Below, piece after piece: positions 26,104 to 33,949 of a stretch of DNA of 64,000 nucleotides; position 1 is the first letter of the stretch; every line of letters begins with the position of its first letter. The notes beneath the pieces were generated by a model that was not told the DNA's origin, did not search any database, and was given only the letters and a program-made list of their open reading frames with translations. Where the stretch lies: NCBI GenBank assembly GCA_021731145.1, contig JAKFXX010000002.1, positions 62,001 to 126,000 of the forward strand, written 5' to 3'. Both the position numbers and the translations under genes were made by a program. Source of the DNA: Gammaproteobacteria bacterium (GTDB lineage Bacteria; Pseudomonadota; Gammaproteobacteria; Ga0077554; Ga007554).

Positions 26104-26157
26104 GCGATACACAACCCCAATCCGCTAAACGGTTGTGGGGCCAATGAACAATATGGG

Positions 26158-26296
26158 ATTATCTAACCCATATCGTTTTGGCATTAAGAAACTCACGCAT
26201 TCCATGATGCGATAACTCACGCCCGTAGCCGGAGGCCTTGATGCCGCCGAACGGCAGGCGCGGGTCGCTCTTTACCATGCCGTTGACGAAACAGGC
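26158..26296 (-). repeat. Direct repeat partner of 24844-24982 (aldehyde dehydrogenase 3' end)
   Basis: This is the 3' 139 bases of the intact aldehyde dehydrogenase gene. With 24844-24982 it forms a same-orientation repeat pair 1314 bases apart, bracketing the XRE-brnT-brnA genes and the primase fragment. Confidence 0.85.
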
Positions 26297-27523
26297 ACCC
26301 GCCTCGACCCGTAGCGCCAAGGCCTCGCCGCGCTGGCTATTACGCGTCCAGACACTGCCCCCCAGCCCAAAACGCGAACCGTTTGCCAGTCGCAGGGCGT
26401 GCTCTTCGTCACGGGCGCGGATCACTGTCGCCACGGGGCCGAATAGCTCCTCGCCGAAGGCGCGTTGTTCGGCTGTTACGTGATCGATAATCGACGCCTG
26501 GTAATACGCACCCGGCCCATCGTGCGGTGCGCAGCCGGTGACGGCCACGGCGCCTTGACGGATGCTGTCCGTGACCTGCTGGTGCAGCTCATCACGCAGA
26601 TCAGGACGCGCCATCGGGGCAAGTGTGGCGGCCTCATCCAGCGGATCACCCGGCGCAAGCCGCTCCACTGCTGCCTTGAATTGCGCGACAAATACATCCG
26701 CAATCGCGTCCACCACGATAAAGCGCTTGGCAGCGATGCAGCTTTGTCCGGCATTGAGAAAACGTGAGGCCACGGCGTTTTTCACGGCAAGCTCCAGGTC
26801 GGCATCTTCCAGCACAATAAAGGCATCCGATCCTCCCAGCTCCAACACCAGTTTTTTCAGATGGGTTCCGGCGCACGCCGCCACGGCACGCCCTGCCGTC
26901 TCGCTGCCGGTGAGCGTCACGGCGTGAATGCGCGGATCGGCGATGACCCGCTCCACCTGGCCGCTCGCGATCATCAGGGTACGAAACACGCCCTGCGGAA
27001 ATCCGCACGCCTGGAATACCTGCTCGATAGCCAATGCGCACTGCGGCACGTTGGAGGCGTGTTTCAGGACGCCAGTATTGCCCGCCACCAGCGCGGGGGC
27101 TGCAAATCGGAATACCTGCCACAGAGGAAAATTCCATGGCATTACCGCAAGCACGGTGCCCAGCGGCTGGTAGGCGACATAGCTTTTAGCCGCGTCGGAG
27201 CCGATAAGCTCATCCGCCAGGAATGCCGGCCCGCGCTCCGCGTAGAAATCACACGCCGCAGCGCATTTTTCCACCTCGGCGCGGGCCTCTTTGATCAGCT
27301 TGCCCATTTCGAGGGTGATGATGCGCGCCAAGCGGTCACGGTGATCGCGCAGGTATTGCGCGGCCTTGCGCATCAACCGGCAGCGCTCTTCCAGCGGCGT
27401 AGCCGCCCACACCGGCGTGGCATGGGCGACTTCGTGCAGTGCGGCATCCAGTTGCGCGTCATTCCACACCGCAAATTCCTGGAGTGTCATACCGTTGGCC
27501 GGATTGACGGATTTGAACGACAT
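26159..27523 (-). CDS. NAD(P)-dependent aldehyde dehydrogenase (succinate-semialdehyde type)
   Basis: The 454-residue protein has the ALDH catalytic glutamate (LVLELGGSDAFIVLEDADLE) and catalytic cysteine (NAGQSCIAAKRFIV), a cofactor site (PWNFPLWQVFRFAAPALVAGN) and the C-terminal [14 protein letters not shown]. Length and motifs are closest to succinate-semialdehyde dehydrogenases of the GabD/YneI type. It oxidises an aldehyde to the acid; the exact substrate is unknown. It is divergent from the NDUFA9-like gene across a region with a dyad. Confidence 0.9.
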   Translation of the reverse strand: MSFKSVNPANGMTLQEFAVWNDAQLDAALHEVAHATPVWAATPLEERCRLMRKAAQYLRDHRDRLARIITLEMGKLIKEARAEVEKCAAACDFYAERGPAFLADELIGSDAAKSYVAYQPLGTVLAVMPWNFPLWQVFRFAAPALVAGNTGVLKHASNVPQCALAIEQVFQACGFPQGVFRTLMIASGQVERVIADPRIHAVTLTGSETAGRAVAACAGTHLKKLVLELGGSDAFIVLEDADLELAVKNAVASRFLNAGQSCIAAKRFIVVDAIADVFVAQFKAAVERLAPGDPLDEAATLAPMARPDLRDELHQQVTDSIRQGAVAVTGCAPHDGPGAYYQASIIDHVTAEQRAFGEELFGPVATVIRARDEEHALRLANGSRFGLGGSVWTRNSQRGEALALRVEAGACFVNGMVKSDPRLPFGGIKASGYGRELSHHGMREFLNAKTIWVR

Positions 27524-27540
27524 GATGGATCCCCCTCTAA

Positions 27541-27560
27541 TATACTATTGCGGTAGTATA
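27541..27560. promoter_or_regulatory. Dyad between divergent genes
   Basis: TATACTA-TTGCGG-TAGTATA is a perfect inverted repeat with 7-bp arms, 18 bases upstream of the aldehyde dehydrogenase start and 36 upstream of the NDUFA9-like gene. Position and symmetry suggest a shared operator. The bound protein is unknown. Confidence 0.5.
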
Positions 27561-27595
27561 GTCCGTTTGCCGGTATTCTTGTTTCGAGTCCATAA

Positions 27596-28552
27596 ATGAA
27601 AAAACATATGATCTGTATCCTGGGCGGCAGCGGCTTTGTCGGCCGTCACCTGGTTAATCAACTGGCCAAGGCGGGCCATCACGTGCGTTTGATTACGCGC
27701 CGCATTGAACGCCAACGGGATCTTTTGATTTGGCCCACGGTCGATGTAGTGGAAGCCAACATTCACGACGCACAAGCGCTGCGCACGCACTTTGCGGGCT
27801 GCGACACGGTCATCAATCTGGCCGCCATTCTCAATGAGAGCAAAAAAGCCACGTTTCAAACCGTGCATGTCGACCTGGCTCGCAACGTGGTACAAGCCTG
27901 CCTTGCCCAAGGTGTCAAACGCCTGCTGCACATGAGTGCACTTAATGCCGACGCCAGGCAAGGCGCCAGCGCATACCTGCGCAGCAAGGGCGAAGCTGAA
28001 GACATCGCACACAGCGCGGCCGAACATGGCCTGAGGGTAACCAGCTTCCGGCCCTCCGTAATCTTCGGCCCCAATGATCACTTCTTCAACCGCTTCGCTG
28101 GACTGCTCAGGTACGCGCCCGTCATCCCACTGGCCTGCCCTGACGCACGCTTCGCGCCGGTGTATGTCGGCGATGTTGTGCATGCTTTCATGGTGGCGCT
28201 CGATGAGCGTGCCACCATCGGTCAGCGTTACGATCTGTGCGGCCCGCGCACCTACACGCTGAAAGAACTGATGGAATACGCTGCCTCCGTCATCGGCGTA
28301 AAGCGCCCGATCATCGGCCTTGGCGACACCCTGTCGCGCATCATGGCGGGGATTATGGAGCATGCGCCCGGCAAACCGCTGACCCGCGACAATTATCTGT
28401 CGATGCAGGTAGACAGCGTGTGCCGTGGTGAATTTCCTGCGGTGTTCGGCACGCAGCAAACCAGCGTTGAGACTGCGGTGCCTTTATACTTGAACCGGCG
28501 TGACCAGCGTGCGCGTTATTACGATTTCCGGCGCGTCGCGGGTCGCGATTAA
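27596..28552 (+). CDS. NDUFA9-like NAD(P)-binding protein (atypical SDR)
   Basis: The Rossmann motif ILGGSGFVGRHLV and the sequences ARNVVQACLAQGVKRLLHMSAL and RPSVIFGPNDHFFNRFA identify an atypical short-chain dehydrogenase of the NDUFA9/complex-I-associated type. It is 318 residues long. The canonical YxxxK is represented by YLRSKGEAE. The enzyme activity is not established; bacterial relatives are often annotated as sugar epimerases. Confidence 0.85.
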   Translation: MKKHMICILGGSGFVGRHLVNQLAKAGHHVRLITRRIERQRDLLIWPTVDVVEANIHDAQALRTHFAGCDTVINLAAILNESKKATFQTVHVDLARNVVQACLAQGVKRLLHMSALNADARQGASAYLRSKGEAEDIAHSAAEHGLRVTSFRPSVIFGPNDHFFNRFAGLLRYAPVIPLACPDARFAPVYVGDVVHAFMVALDERATIGQRYDLCGPRTYTLKELMEYAASVIGVKRPIIGLGDTLSRIMAGIMEHAPGKPLTRDNYLSMQVDSVCRGEFPAVFGTQQTSVETAVPLYLNRRDQRARYYDFRRVAGRD

Positions 28553-28612
28553 CATAAGGGAGAAGTAAGAATTAGCGTGAGGGAGGTCTGACGTGAAGCA
28601 CGTGAGGCGAAA

Positions 28613-28647
28613 ATCAGGGATCGGAGCCAGTCTCTCCGATCCCTGAT
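28613..28647 (-). terminator. Intrinsic terminator of the 36-residue protein gene
   Basis: ATCAGGGATCGGAG pairs perfectly with CTCCGATCCCTGAT over 14 bp with a 7-nt loop. On the minus strand the stem is followed by TTTTCG. It follows the stop of the small gene by 16 bases. Confidence 0.8.
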
Positions 28648-28663
28648 GGGTAATGCTTTTTAC

Positions 28664-28774
28664 TTAGTGACCAGCCGGGAAATGCGCCAAGCTCATGCCC
28701 ACCATATACAGGAAGCTAACCATCCCGAACAAGTACGCCGGAATCAACATATCGCCTTTGGTTGCGCTCTTCAT
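28664..28774 (-). CDS. 36-residue single-span membrane protein
   Basis: From ATG 28774 the frame reads MKSATKGDMLIPAYLFGMVS, then FLYMVGMSLAHFPAGH, then TAA. Residues about 10-31 form one hydrophobic helix. The gene is preceded by GAGAGGAG at good spacing and followed by an intrinsic terminator, and the upstream sequence has two dyads, so it looks like a real monocistronic gene. It resembles the tiny accessory subunits of respiratory complexes in size, but no family was recognised. Confidence 0.75.
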   Translation of the reverse strand: MKSATKGDMLIPAYLFGMVSFLYMVGMSLAHFPAGH

Positions 28775-28816
28775 AAATAATCTCCTCTCTCAGGAATTTT
28801 TACACATAGATGTCAG

Positions 28817-28881
28817 CACCAAAGTTAATTTCCATAGTAACTTTGGTGGAAAAACCATAGCAAAATAGTTGGGTATTTTGC
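28817..28881. promoter_or_regulatory. Two dyads upstream of the 36-residue protein gene
   Basis: CACCAAAGTTA (28817-28827) and TAACTTTGGTG (28838-28848) are perfect 11-bp inverted arms with a 10-bp spacer. A second dyad, GCAAAATA-GTTGGG-TATTTTGC, spans 28860-28881. Both lie 43-107 bases upstream of the small gene's start, suggesting an operator. Confidence 0.55.
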
Positions 28882-29082
28882 AAGCCCTTTTGGAAAATAA
28901 TTTTTTCCGCACAAATCCCTTGTTTTAATTATGGTTTTTTAGGTGGATTCCATGAAAAAAAATGGTAATTTTCAAGCCTACTCACATATCGAAACCATCA
29001 TTTTCAGCAGGGTGATTGCCATAACGGATGGACTGATACAAAATCAATACCTTGTAAATCGCAGCTTGATCGTTCATTTTTG
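28882..29082. other. AT-rich region upstream of argA
   Basis: The region is AT-rich (for example TTTTGGAAAATAATTTTTTCC), consistent with divergent promoters for the small gene and argA. No arginine-box pair or other recognised operator could be identified by eye. No reading frame stands out. Confidence 0.35.
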
Positions 29083-30432
29083 ATGCCAAACCATACTATT
29101 CAAAAAAAATCCCTGGCCGACGGGCATGACGAATCACAGTTCGTCGCCTGGTTCCGTGGCTCCTCCCCCTACATCAACGCCTTCCGTGGCCGCACGTTTG
29201 TCATCATGTTCGGGGGCGAGGCGGTGGCGGATGAACGCTTTGCCAACCTGATTCATGATGTCGCCCTGCTCAACAGTCTGGGGGTGCGCCTGGTACTGGT
29301 GCATGGCGCTCGCCCACAAATCGAGCAGCGGCTGCGCGCCTCCGGCACCGCCATCGAATATGCCAGCGGCCTGCGGGTTACCGGCGACGCAGCACTGACC
29401 GGCGTCAAAGAGGCTGTCGGCATGTTGCGCGTGGAGATTGAGGCGCTGCTTTCGATGGGGCTGGCCAATTCGCCAATGGCAGGCGCGCGGATTCGCGTAG
29501 CGTCGGGCAATTTCGTGGCCGCAAAACCGCTGGGGGTCCGTGACGGGGTCGATTATTGCCATACCGGGGAGGTACGCCGCATCGATGCCGAGGCGATACG
29601 GCAGCGCCTGGACGACGGCGCCATTGTGCTGCTCTCGCCACTTGGCTATTCGACTACCGGGGAGGTGTTTAACCTCACCGCCATCGAGGTAGCCACGGCC
29701 ACGGCGGCGGCACTCAACGCCGACAAGCTGTTGTGCCTGGTGGAAACAGGCGGCCTGATGGATGCGCACAAAGATCTGGTACGGCAACTAACACTGGCCG
29801 AGGCGGAACAGTGGCTATCGACACAGCCTGTCGTCGAGGAAATGGCAGCTTATTTTAACGGTGCGGTGCAGGCATGCCGCCAAGGCGTGCGCCGCGCTCA
29901 TCTGGTCGACAGACATGTCGACGGCGCACTGTTGCTGGAACTGTTCACCCGCGACGGCATTGGTACGCTGATCACGGCGGACACCTACGAGGGCACACGC
30001 AAGGCCACTATTGACGACGTGGGCGGCATTCTGGAGCTGATTGCCCCATTGGAGGCGGAAGGCGTGCTGGTGCGCCGCTCCCGTGAACGGCTGGAAACGG
30101 AAATCGAGCACTTCACAGTGGTGGAGCGCGACGGCATGATTATCGCCACCGCCGCGCTCTACCCATTTGCGGCACAAGGCATGGGTGAACTGGCCTGCCT
30201 TGCCGTCCATCCTGCGTACCACAGCACGGGCAGGGGCGAGGCGCTGCTCGGTTATATCGAACGCGTTGCCGTGCAACAGGGAATACACCATCTGTTCGTA
30301 CTCACCACACGCACCCCTCATTGGTTTCAGGAGCGCGGCTTCCAGCCAGGGGAAGTCAACGATTTGCCCATGGCGCGCCAGCGCATGTACAACTACCAGC
30401 GCAAATCAAAGGTATTTATCAAGGGCATATAA
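29083..30432 (+). CDS. argA: Amino-acid N-acetyltransferase (N-acetylglutamate synthase)
   Basis: ArgA makes N-acetylglutamate, the first step of arginine synthesis. Residues 1 to about 300 form an amino-acid kinase-like domain (VIMFGGEAVADERFANLIHDVALLNSLGVRLVLVHG) that binds arginine in the family. The C-terminal GNAT domain has MGELACLAVHPAYHSTGRGEALL. At 449 residues it is full length. ATG 29083 is used; a TTG directly before it is in frame. Confidence 0.95.
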   Translation: MPNHTIQKKSLADGHDESQFVAWFRGSSPYINAFRGRTFVIMFGGEAVADERFANLIHDVALLNSLGVRLVLVHGARPQIEQRLRASGTAIEYASGLRVTGDAALTGVKEAVGMLRVEIEALLSMGLANSPMAGARIRVASGNFVAAKPLGVRDGVDYCHTGEVRRIDAEAIRQRLDDGAIVLLSPLGYSTTGEVFNLTAIEVATATAAALNADKLLCLVETGGLMDAHKDLVRQLTLAEAEQWLSTQPVVEEMAAYFNGAVQACRQGVRRAHLVDRHVDGALLLELFTRDGIGTLITADTYEGTRKATIDDVGGILELIAPLEAEGVLVRRSRERLETEIEHFTVVERDGMIIATAALYPFAAQGMGELACLAVHPAYHSTGRGEALLGYIERVAVQQGIHHLFVLTTRTPHWFQERGFQPGEVNDLPMARQRMYNYQRKSKVFIKGI

Positions 30433-30437
30433 GCAAG

Positions 30438-30632
30438 ATGAAAGAAATACTGGTTTACCTGTTTGTCGCCATTAGCTCGCTGCTGTTGTGGACGTATGTT
30501 GTGCATATGCTCATTGGGGGGCTGGTGAGTCCGGAAACCGAGCTGTGGGTGATGATTATCGCCGTGGCGATTGGCGCTGTTATCATGGGCGCCATGGCGT
30601 GGGATGTTGTCCGGCGACGGCGGAAAAGATAA
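30438..30632 (+). CDS. Small membrane protein, two helices
   Basis: This 64-residue protein starts 5 bases after the argA stop. It has two hydrophobic segments (ILVYLFVAISSLLLWTYVVH and LWVMIIAVAIGAVIMGAMAW) and a basic end, VVRRRRKR. It probably rides on the argA transcript. The family is not recognised. It is real if codon bias and the tight spacing are a guide. Confidence 0.6.
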   Translation: MKEILVYLFVAISSLLLWTYVVHMLIGGLVSPETELWVMIIAVAIGAVIMGAMAWDVVRRRRKR

Positions 30633-30715
30633 AAGCCTATCCGCGCACAAATCATCCTAAAAAAATAACGCGTAAACTCACGCAGGGTTGTGGCCTTACA
30701 AGTAGATGACAGCAT

Positions 30716-31387
30716 ATGGAAAATGATCCCGGCACTCACATCGCGGACTCCGCGCTTGAATCTTCAGAGCGCAAACGCTCGTCCACCCGCCGCAGTTCGC
30801 GTGGCCGACATCATACACGCAGCCACCAGGCAAACCCGCGCCTGGCGGTGATCATCATACTGCTCGGCATTTTTCTCGCATTGCTGCTGGTGATCACGGT
30901 TTATTTGGGACTGGAGCTTGCGCAAGTAACGAAAAATGCCAATAGGCTTGCTACTGAATTGACTGACGCAAAGCTGGCGTTATCGACGATGAAGCCGCGA
31001 CAGGAAGAAGCCTGGCAAGGTCCGCTACAGATCGCCAAGGAGCAGCCCCCCGCGCTCATCGACATGCAGTTCGACAAGGTGATTCCGATAAACAAAGGGT
31101 ACTTGAAGAATATCATGTTCTCGGTCGTCAACCGCAACGGCCAAAAGAGATACGAATACCGGTTGGTATTCGAGAATACCACGCCCCACCAGGTTTACCC
31201 TCACGCCCGGGTGACTCTATTCAACAAAAGCCAAACACAGATCGGCATGGATGAGATTAGTGACTATACCGAGCTTGCACCTGGCGAAAGCCGCTCTCAC
31301 TCAGCGCTGATGACGCATCTGGCCGATCAGGAACCACACCGTTTTTCAGTTGACACCAAGGGCGGGGTAAATCTACCCAGCCCTTGA
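30716..31387 (+). CDS. Single-span membrane protein of unknown function
   Basis: The 223-residue protein has an Arg/Ser-rich cytoplasmic N-terminus (ERKRSSTRRSSRGRHH), one membrane helix (LAVIIILLGIFLALLLVITVYL), a short coiled coil (VTKNANRLATELTDAKLAL) and a periplasmic beta-rich domain (IMFSVVNRNGQKRYEYRLVFENTTPH). That domain resembles immunoglobulin-like or FxLYD folds. It converges on sspB, from which its stop is 20 bases away. No family is recognised. Confidence 0.7.
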   Translation: MENDPGTHIADSALESSERKRSSTRRSSRGRHHTRSHQANPRLAVIIILLGIFLALLLVITVYLGLELAQVTKNANRLATELTDAKLALSTMKPRQEEAWQGPLQIAKEQPPALIDMQFDKVIPINKGYLKNIMFSVVNRNGQKRYEYRLVFENTTPHQVYPHARVTLFNKSQTQIGMDEISDYTELAPGESRSHSALMTHLADQEPHRFSVDTKGGVNLPSP

Positions 31388-31407
31388 CAAAAAGCGGGGT
31401 TCCCCTC

Positions 31408-31794
31408 CTATTTGACGACTTTCAACGCGGGCCGACGCGGCTTTTCAGGTGGCGTGGGTTCGGTGGGTTGTCCGCTGTCATCATCCTCACCAAACACCAT
31501 GCCCTTGCCGTTTTCCTTGGCGTATATGGCGAGTACGGAGCCAGGCGGCACGGCGACGTTCATCGGCTTTCCGCCGAAGCGGGCGCTGAAGCAGATGATG
31601 TCATTGCCCAGCACCAAGGCCTGCACGGCATGCGGGGCAACATTGAGAATGATCTTGCCATTTTCGACGAACTGCACGGGAACGCTCACCGCGGAGGATT
31701 GCGTACTCACCAGAATATGGGGGGTCATGCCATTATCGATTATCCACTCATAAATCGCACGGATCAGATAAGGGCGGCTGGAGGTCATGTTCAT
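31408..31794 (-). CDS. sspB: ClpXP protease specificity-enhancing factor SspB
   Basis: SspB delivers ssrA-tagged proteins to ClpXP. The substrate-binding domain is residues 1 to about 105 (SSRPYLIRAIYEWIIDNGMTPHILV, HAVQALVLGNDIICFSARFGG). After an acidic linker the sequence ends in the ClpX-binding tail PRRPALKVVK, typical of SspB. Its ATG overlaps the sspA stop in ATGA. It is 128 residues long. Confidence 0.95.
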   Translation of the reverse strand: MNMTSSRPYLIRAIYEWIIDNGMTPHILVSTQSSAVSVPVQFVENGKIILNVAPHAVQALVLGNDIICFSARFGGKPMNVAVPPGSVLAIYAKENGKGMVFGEDDDSGQPTEPTPPEKPRRPALKVVK

Positions 31795-32417
31795 CGTCTT
31801 ATTTCACGTTCGGCAAGGGACAGGCTGGCGCGGAACGCTTCGCGCGCAAAAATGCGTTCGGCGTATTGCATGAGTGGTTGAGCCTGCACCGGCAGCTCAA
31901 TGCCGTAGGACGGAAGCCGCCACAGCAAGGGGGCAAGACTGCAATCCACCAGGGAAATCTCATCACTCATGAAAAACGGTTTCTGTTTAAAGGTGGGGGC
32001 GACCACCGTCAGGCCATCGCGGAGGGCGTTGCGTGCCTTGCCCGCTGCCTTTTCGTCGCCGCCAGTAATGTCATTCAGCATGCTGTACCAGTCATGATCG
32101 ATACGATACAAAAACAGCCGGGTGCGCGCCTTCGACACCGGATCCACCGGCAGAAGGGGCGGATGCGGGTAACGGTCTTCCAGATATTCCATGATGATCT
32201 GCGAGTTATAAAGCGCCAGATCACGGTCTGTCAGTGTTGGAAGCGTGTTGTACGGGTTAAGGTCGAGCAGATCCTCCGGCAAGCTGGCGCCGTCAACATT
32301 GATGATATCGACGCTGACACGTTTTTCCGCGAGCACCATGCGCACCCGATGGCAATAGGGGCACGTCGCCCGCGAATACAACGTCATTACCGATCGTCTG
32401 CTGGCAGCTAGCGCCAT
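31791..32417 (-). CDS. sspA: Stringent starvation protein A (glutathione-S-transferase fold)
   Basis: SspA is an RNA-polymerase-associated factor of the GST fold that acts in stationary phase and stress. The N-terminal thioredoxin-like domain (MTLYSRATCPYCHRVRMVLAEKRV) and GST C-terminal domain (SPFTLVD-like region DEISLVDCSLAPLLWRLP) are present in 208 residues. A CPYC is present where some family members lack it. It lies upstream of and overlaps sspB, as in E. coli. Confidence 0.94.
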   Translation of the reverse strand: MALAASRRSVMTLYSRATCPYCHRVRMVLAEKRVSVDIINVDGASLPEDLLDLNPYNTLPTLTDRDLALYNSQIIMEYLEDRYPHPPLLPVDPVSKARTRLFLYRIDHDWYSMLNDITGGDEKAAGKARNALRDGLTVVAPTFKQKPFFMSDEISLVDCSLAPLLWRLPSYGIELPVQAQPLMQYAERIFAREAFRASLSLAEREIRR

Positions 32418-32481
32418 TGCGGGATTCTCCAGCTCGAACCTTCGAGTCTCCGCGCATTATAGCGTAATGCAACAATCGGCG

Positions 32482-33690
32482 TCAGCGCATTCCAGGCTGG
32501 GAAATAACGTCGAGTCCGCGCTGTAAATCCGCCTGAATATCCGCGACATCCTCCAGCCCCACGGCGATGCGCACCAATCCTTCAGTGATGCCCGCCGCCG
32601 CCCGTGCTTCAGGGCTGATACGGCCGTGGGTGGTGGTCGCCGGGTGGGTGATGGTGCTCTTGCTGTCGCCCAGATTGGCGGTGATGGAGATCAATCGCAC
32701 GGAATCGATGAGTTTCCATGCCGCCTCGCGTCCACCCTCCACCTCAAAAGACAGCACACCGCCGAACGCCGTCTGCTGACGCGCCGCCAGCGCGTGCTGG
32801 GGATGTGACGCAAGGCCGGGGTAATTGACGCGCGCGACGCCCGGCTGCCCTTCCAGCCATTGCGCCAACTGCAAGGCGCTGGCGCAATGCGCCTGCATGC
32901 GTAAACGCAAGGTCTCAAGCCCCTTGAGGAATACCCAGGCGTTGAATGGACTCATGCTTGGCCCCGCCGTGCGCAAAAAGCCATAGATACCTCCGCCCAC
33001 CAGCGCTTCGCTGCCCACTACCGCGCCGCCGATGCAGCGGCCCTGTCCGTCGATATATTTGGTGGCGGAATGGATCACGATATCGGCGCCCAGGGACAGG
33101 GGCCGCTGCAAGGCGGGCGTACAAAAACAGTTGTCCACCGCCAGCCAGCAACCATGCTGGTGCGCCACATCCGCCAATGCCGCAATGTCCGCAATCTCGA
33201 TCAGCGGATTGGAGGGCGTCTCCAGAAACAACAATCGGGTATTCGGGCGTATCGCCTTCTCCCACGCATCAACGTCGGTCTGCGGCACGAAAGTGGTTTC
33301 CACGCCAAAACGCGCCAGTATCGTGTTGAACAACAACACCGTCGGACCAAAGATGCTGCGCGAGGCAACAATATGATCGCCCGCCTTGAGCAACCCCATG
33401 CATGTGGTCAGAATCGCCGCCATGCCCGACGCGGTAGCCACGCAACGCTCGCCCCCTTCCAGGGCGGCAAGACGCTGCTCAAAAACGCGCACGGTAGGAT
33501 TAGTAAAGCGCGAGTAGATGTTGCCGACCGTGGCCCCGGAGAAACGCGCGGCGGCTTCAGCGGCGCTGCCGAAGGTGTAACTGGATGTGGCAAAAATCGG
33601 CTCGGACTGCTCGCCTTCATTGCTGCGCACGTGTCCCGCGCGCACGGCGCGGGTGTCGAAACCATATTCATCGAAATCAAAGTGTGGCAT
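32482..33690 (-). CDS. metZ: O-succinylhomoserine sulfhydrylase (MetZ type)
   Basis: This PLP enzyme makes homocysteine from O-succinylhomoserine and sulfide in methionine synthesis. The PLP lysine is in HSATKYIDGQGRC, with SRFTNPTVRVFEQRLAALEGG upstream and GDSKSTITHPATTTHG near the C-terminus, all typical of the Cys/Met-metabolism family. ATG 33690, with GGGAGA upstream, gives 402 residues. A SAM-II-type riboswitch and an intrinsic terminator precede it, so it is likely shut off when S-adenosylmethionine is high. Confidence 0.93.
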   Translation of the reverse strand: MPHFDFDEYGFDTRAVRAGHVRSNEGEQSEPIFATSSYTFGSAAEAAARFSGATVGNIYSRFTNPTVRVFEQRLAALEGGERCVATASGMAAILTTCMGLLKAGDHIVASRSIFGPTVLLFNTILARFGVETTFVPQTDVDAWEKAIRPNTRLLFLETPSNPLIEIADIAALADVAHQHGCWLAVDNCFCTPALQRPLSLGADIVIHSATKYIDGQGRCIGGAVVGSEALVGGGIYGFLRTAGPSMSPFNAWVFLKGLETLRLRMQAHCASALQLAQWLEGQPGVARVNYPGLASHPQHALAARQQTAFGGVLSFEVEGGREAAWKLIDSVRLISITANLGDSKSTITHPATTTHGRISPEARAAAGITEGLVRIAVGLEDVADIQADLQRGLDVISQPGMR

Positions 33691-33747
33691 GCCGCTGTTC
33701 TCCCTGGGGTTGGGTGTTATGCACGAGGCAGAGGGATTTTCAGGCAC

Positions 33748-33783
33748 AAAAAAACCCGCTTACAGCATTCGCCAAAGCAGGTT
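33748..33783 (-). terminator. Regulatory intrinsic terminator in the metZ leader
   Basis: On the minus strand AACCTGCTT pairs with AAGCGGGTT around a 13-nt loop, followed by about seven T residues. It starts at the 3' boundary of the riboswitch, 58 bases upstream of metZ. This placement supports transcriptional control by the riboswitch, though classical SAM-II elements often act on translation. Confidence 0.85.
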
Positions 33784-33835
33784 CCCCTCTTTAGCTGCAT
33801 TTATTACGCGCCCGCAAGCTGAATCAAATCGGCGC
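33783..33835 (-). promoter_or_regulatory. SAM-II riboswitch upstream of metZ
   Basis: The minus strand contains the conserved core of the SAM-II (SAM-alpha) aptamer: GCGCC-GATTTGA, CAGCTTGC, GGGCGCG, AATAAATGCAGCTAAAGAGG. P1 forms from GCGCC with GGCGC. The 3' AAAGAGGGG joins the pseudoknot in the known structure. Its gene context is right: SAM-II precedes metX/metZ-type genes. It is best known from alphaproteobacteria and rarer in gammaproteobacteria. Confidence 0.88.
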
Positions 33836-33949
33836 AAAAGAAGAATAGAAAATTGGGGGGTAAAAGTCAACCGCCCCTCAATATCTCAGGAGGTATCGCA
33901 CCACCTCCCCCTTTGAAAAAGGGGGGACTCCCACTTGCTTAGAACCTGT
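33836..33949. other. Short region with a repeat-like hairpin
   Basis: CTCCCCCTTTGAAAAAGGGGGGA forms a 9-bp stem (CCCCCTTT with AAAGGGGG) at about 33907-33929. It lies between metZ's leader and the FGE genes on the minus strand, and could terminate the FGE pair. Similar short repeats are common in some genomes. Confidence 0.5.
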
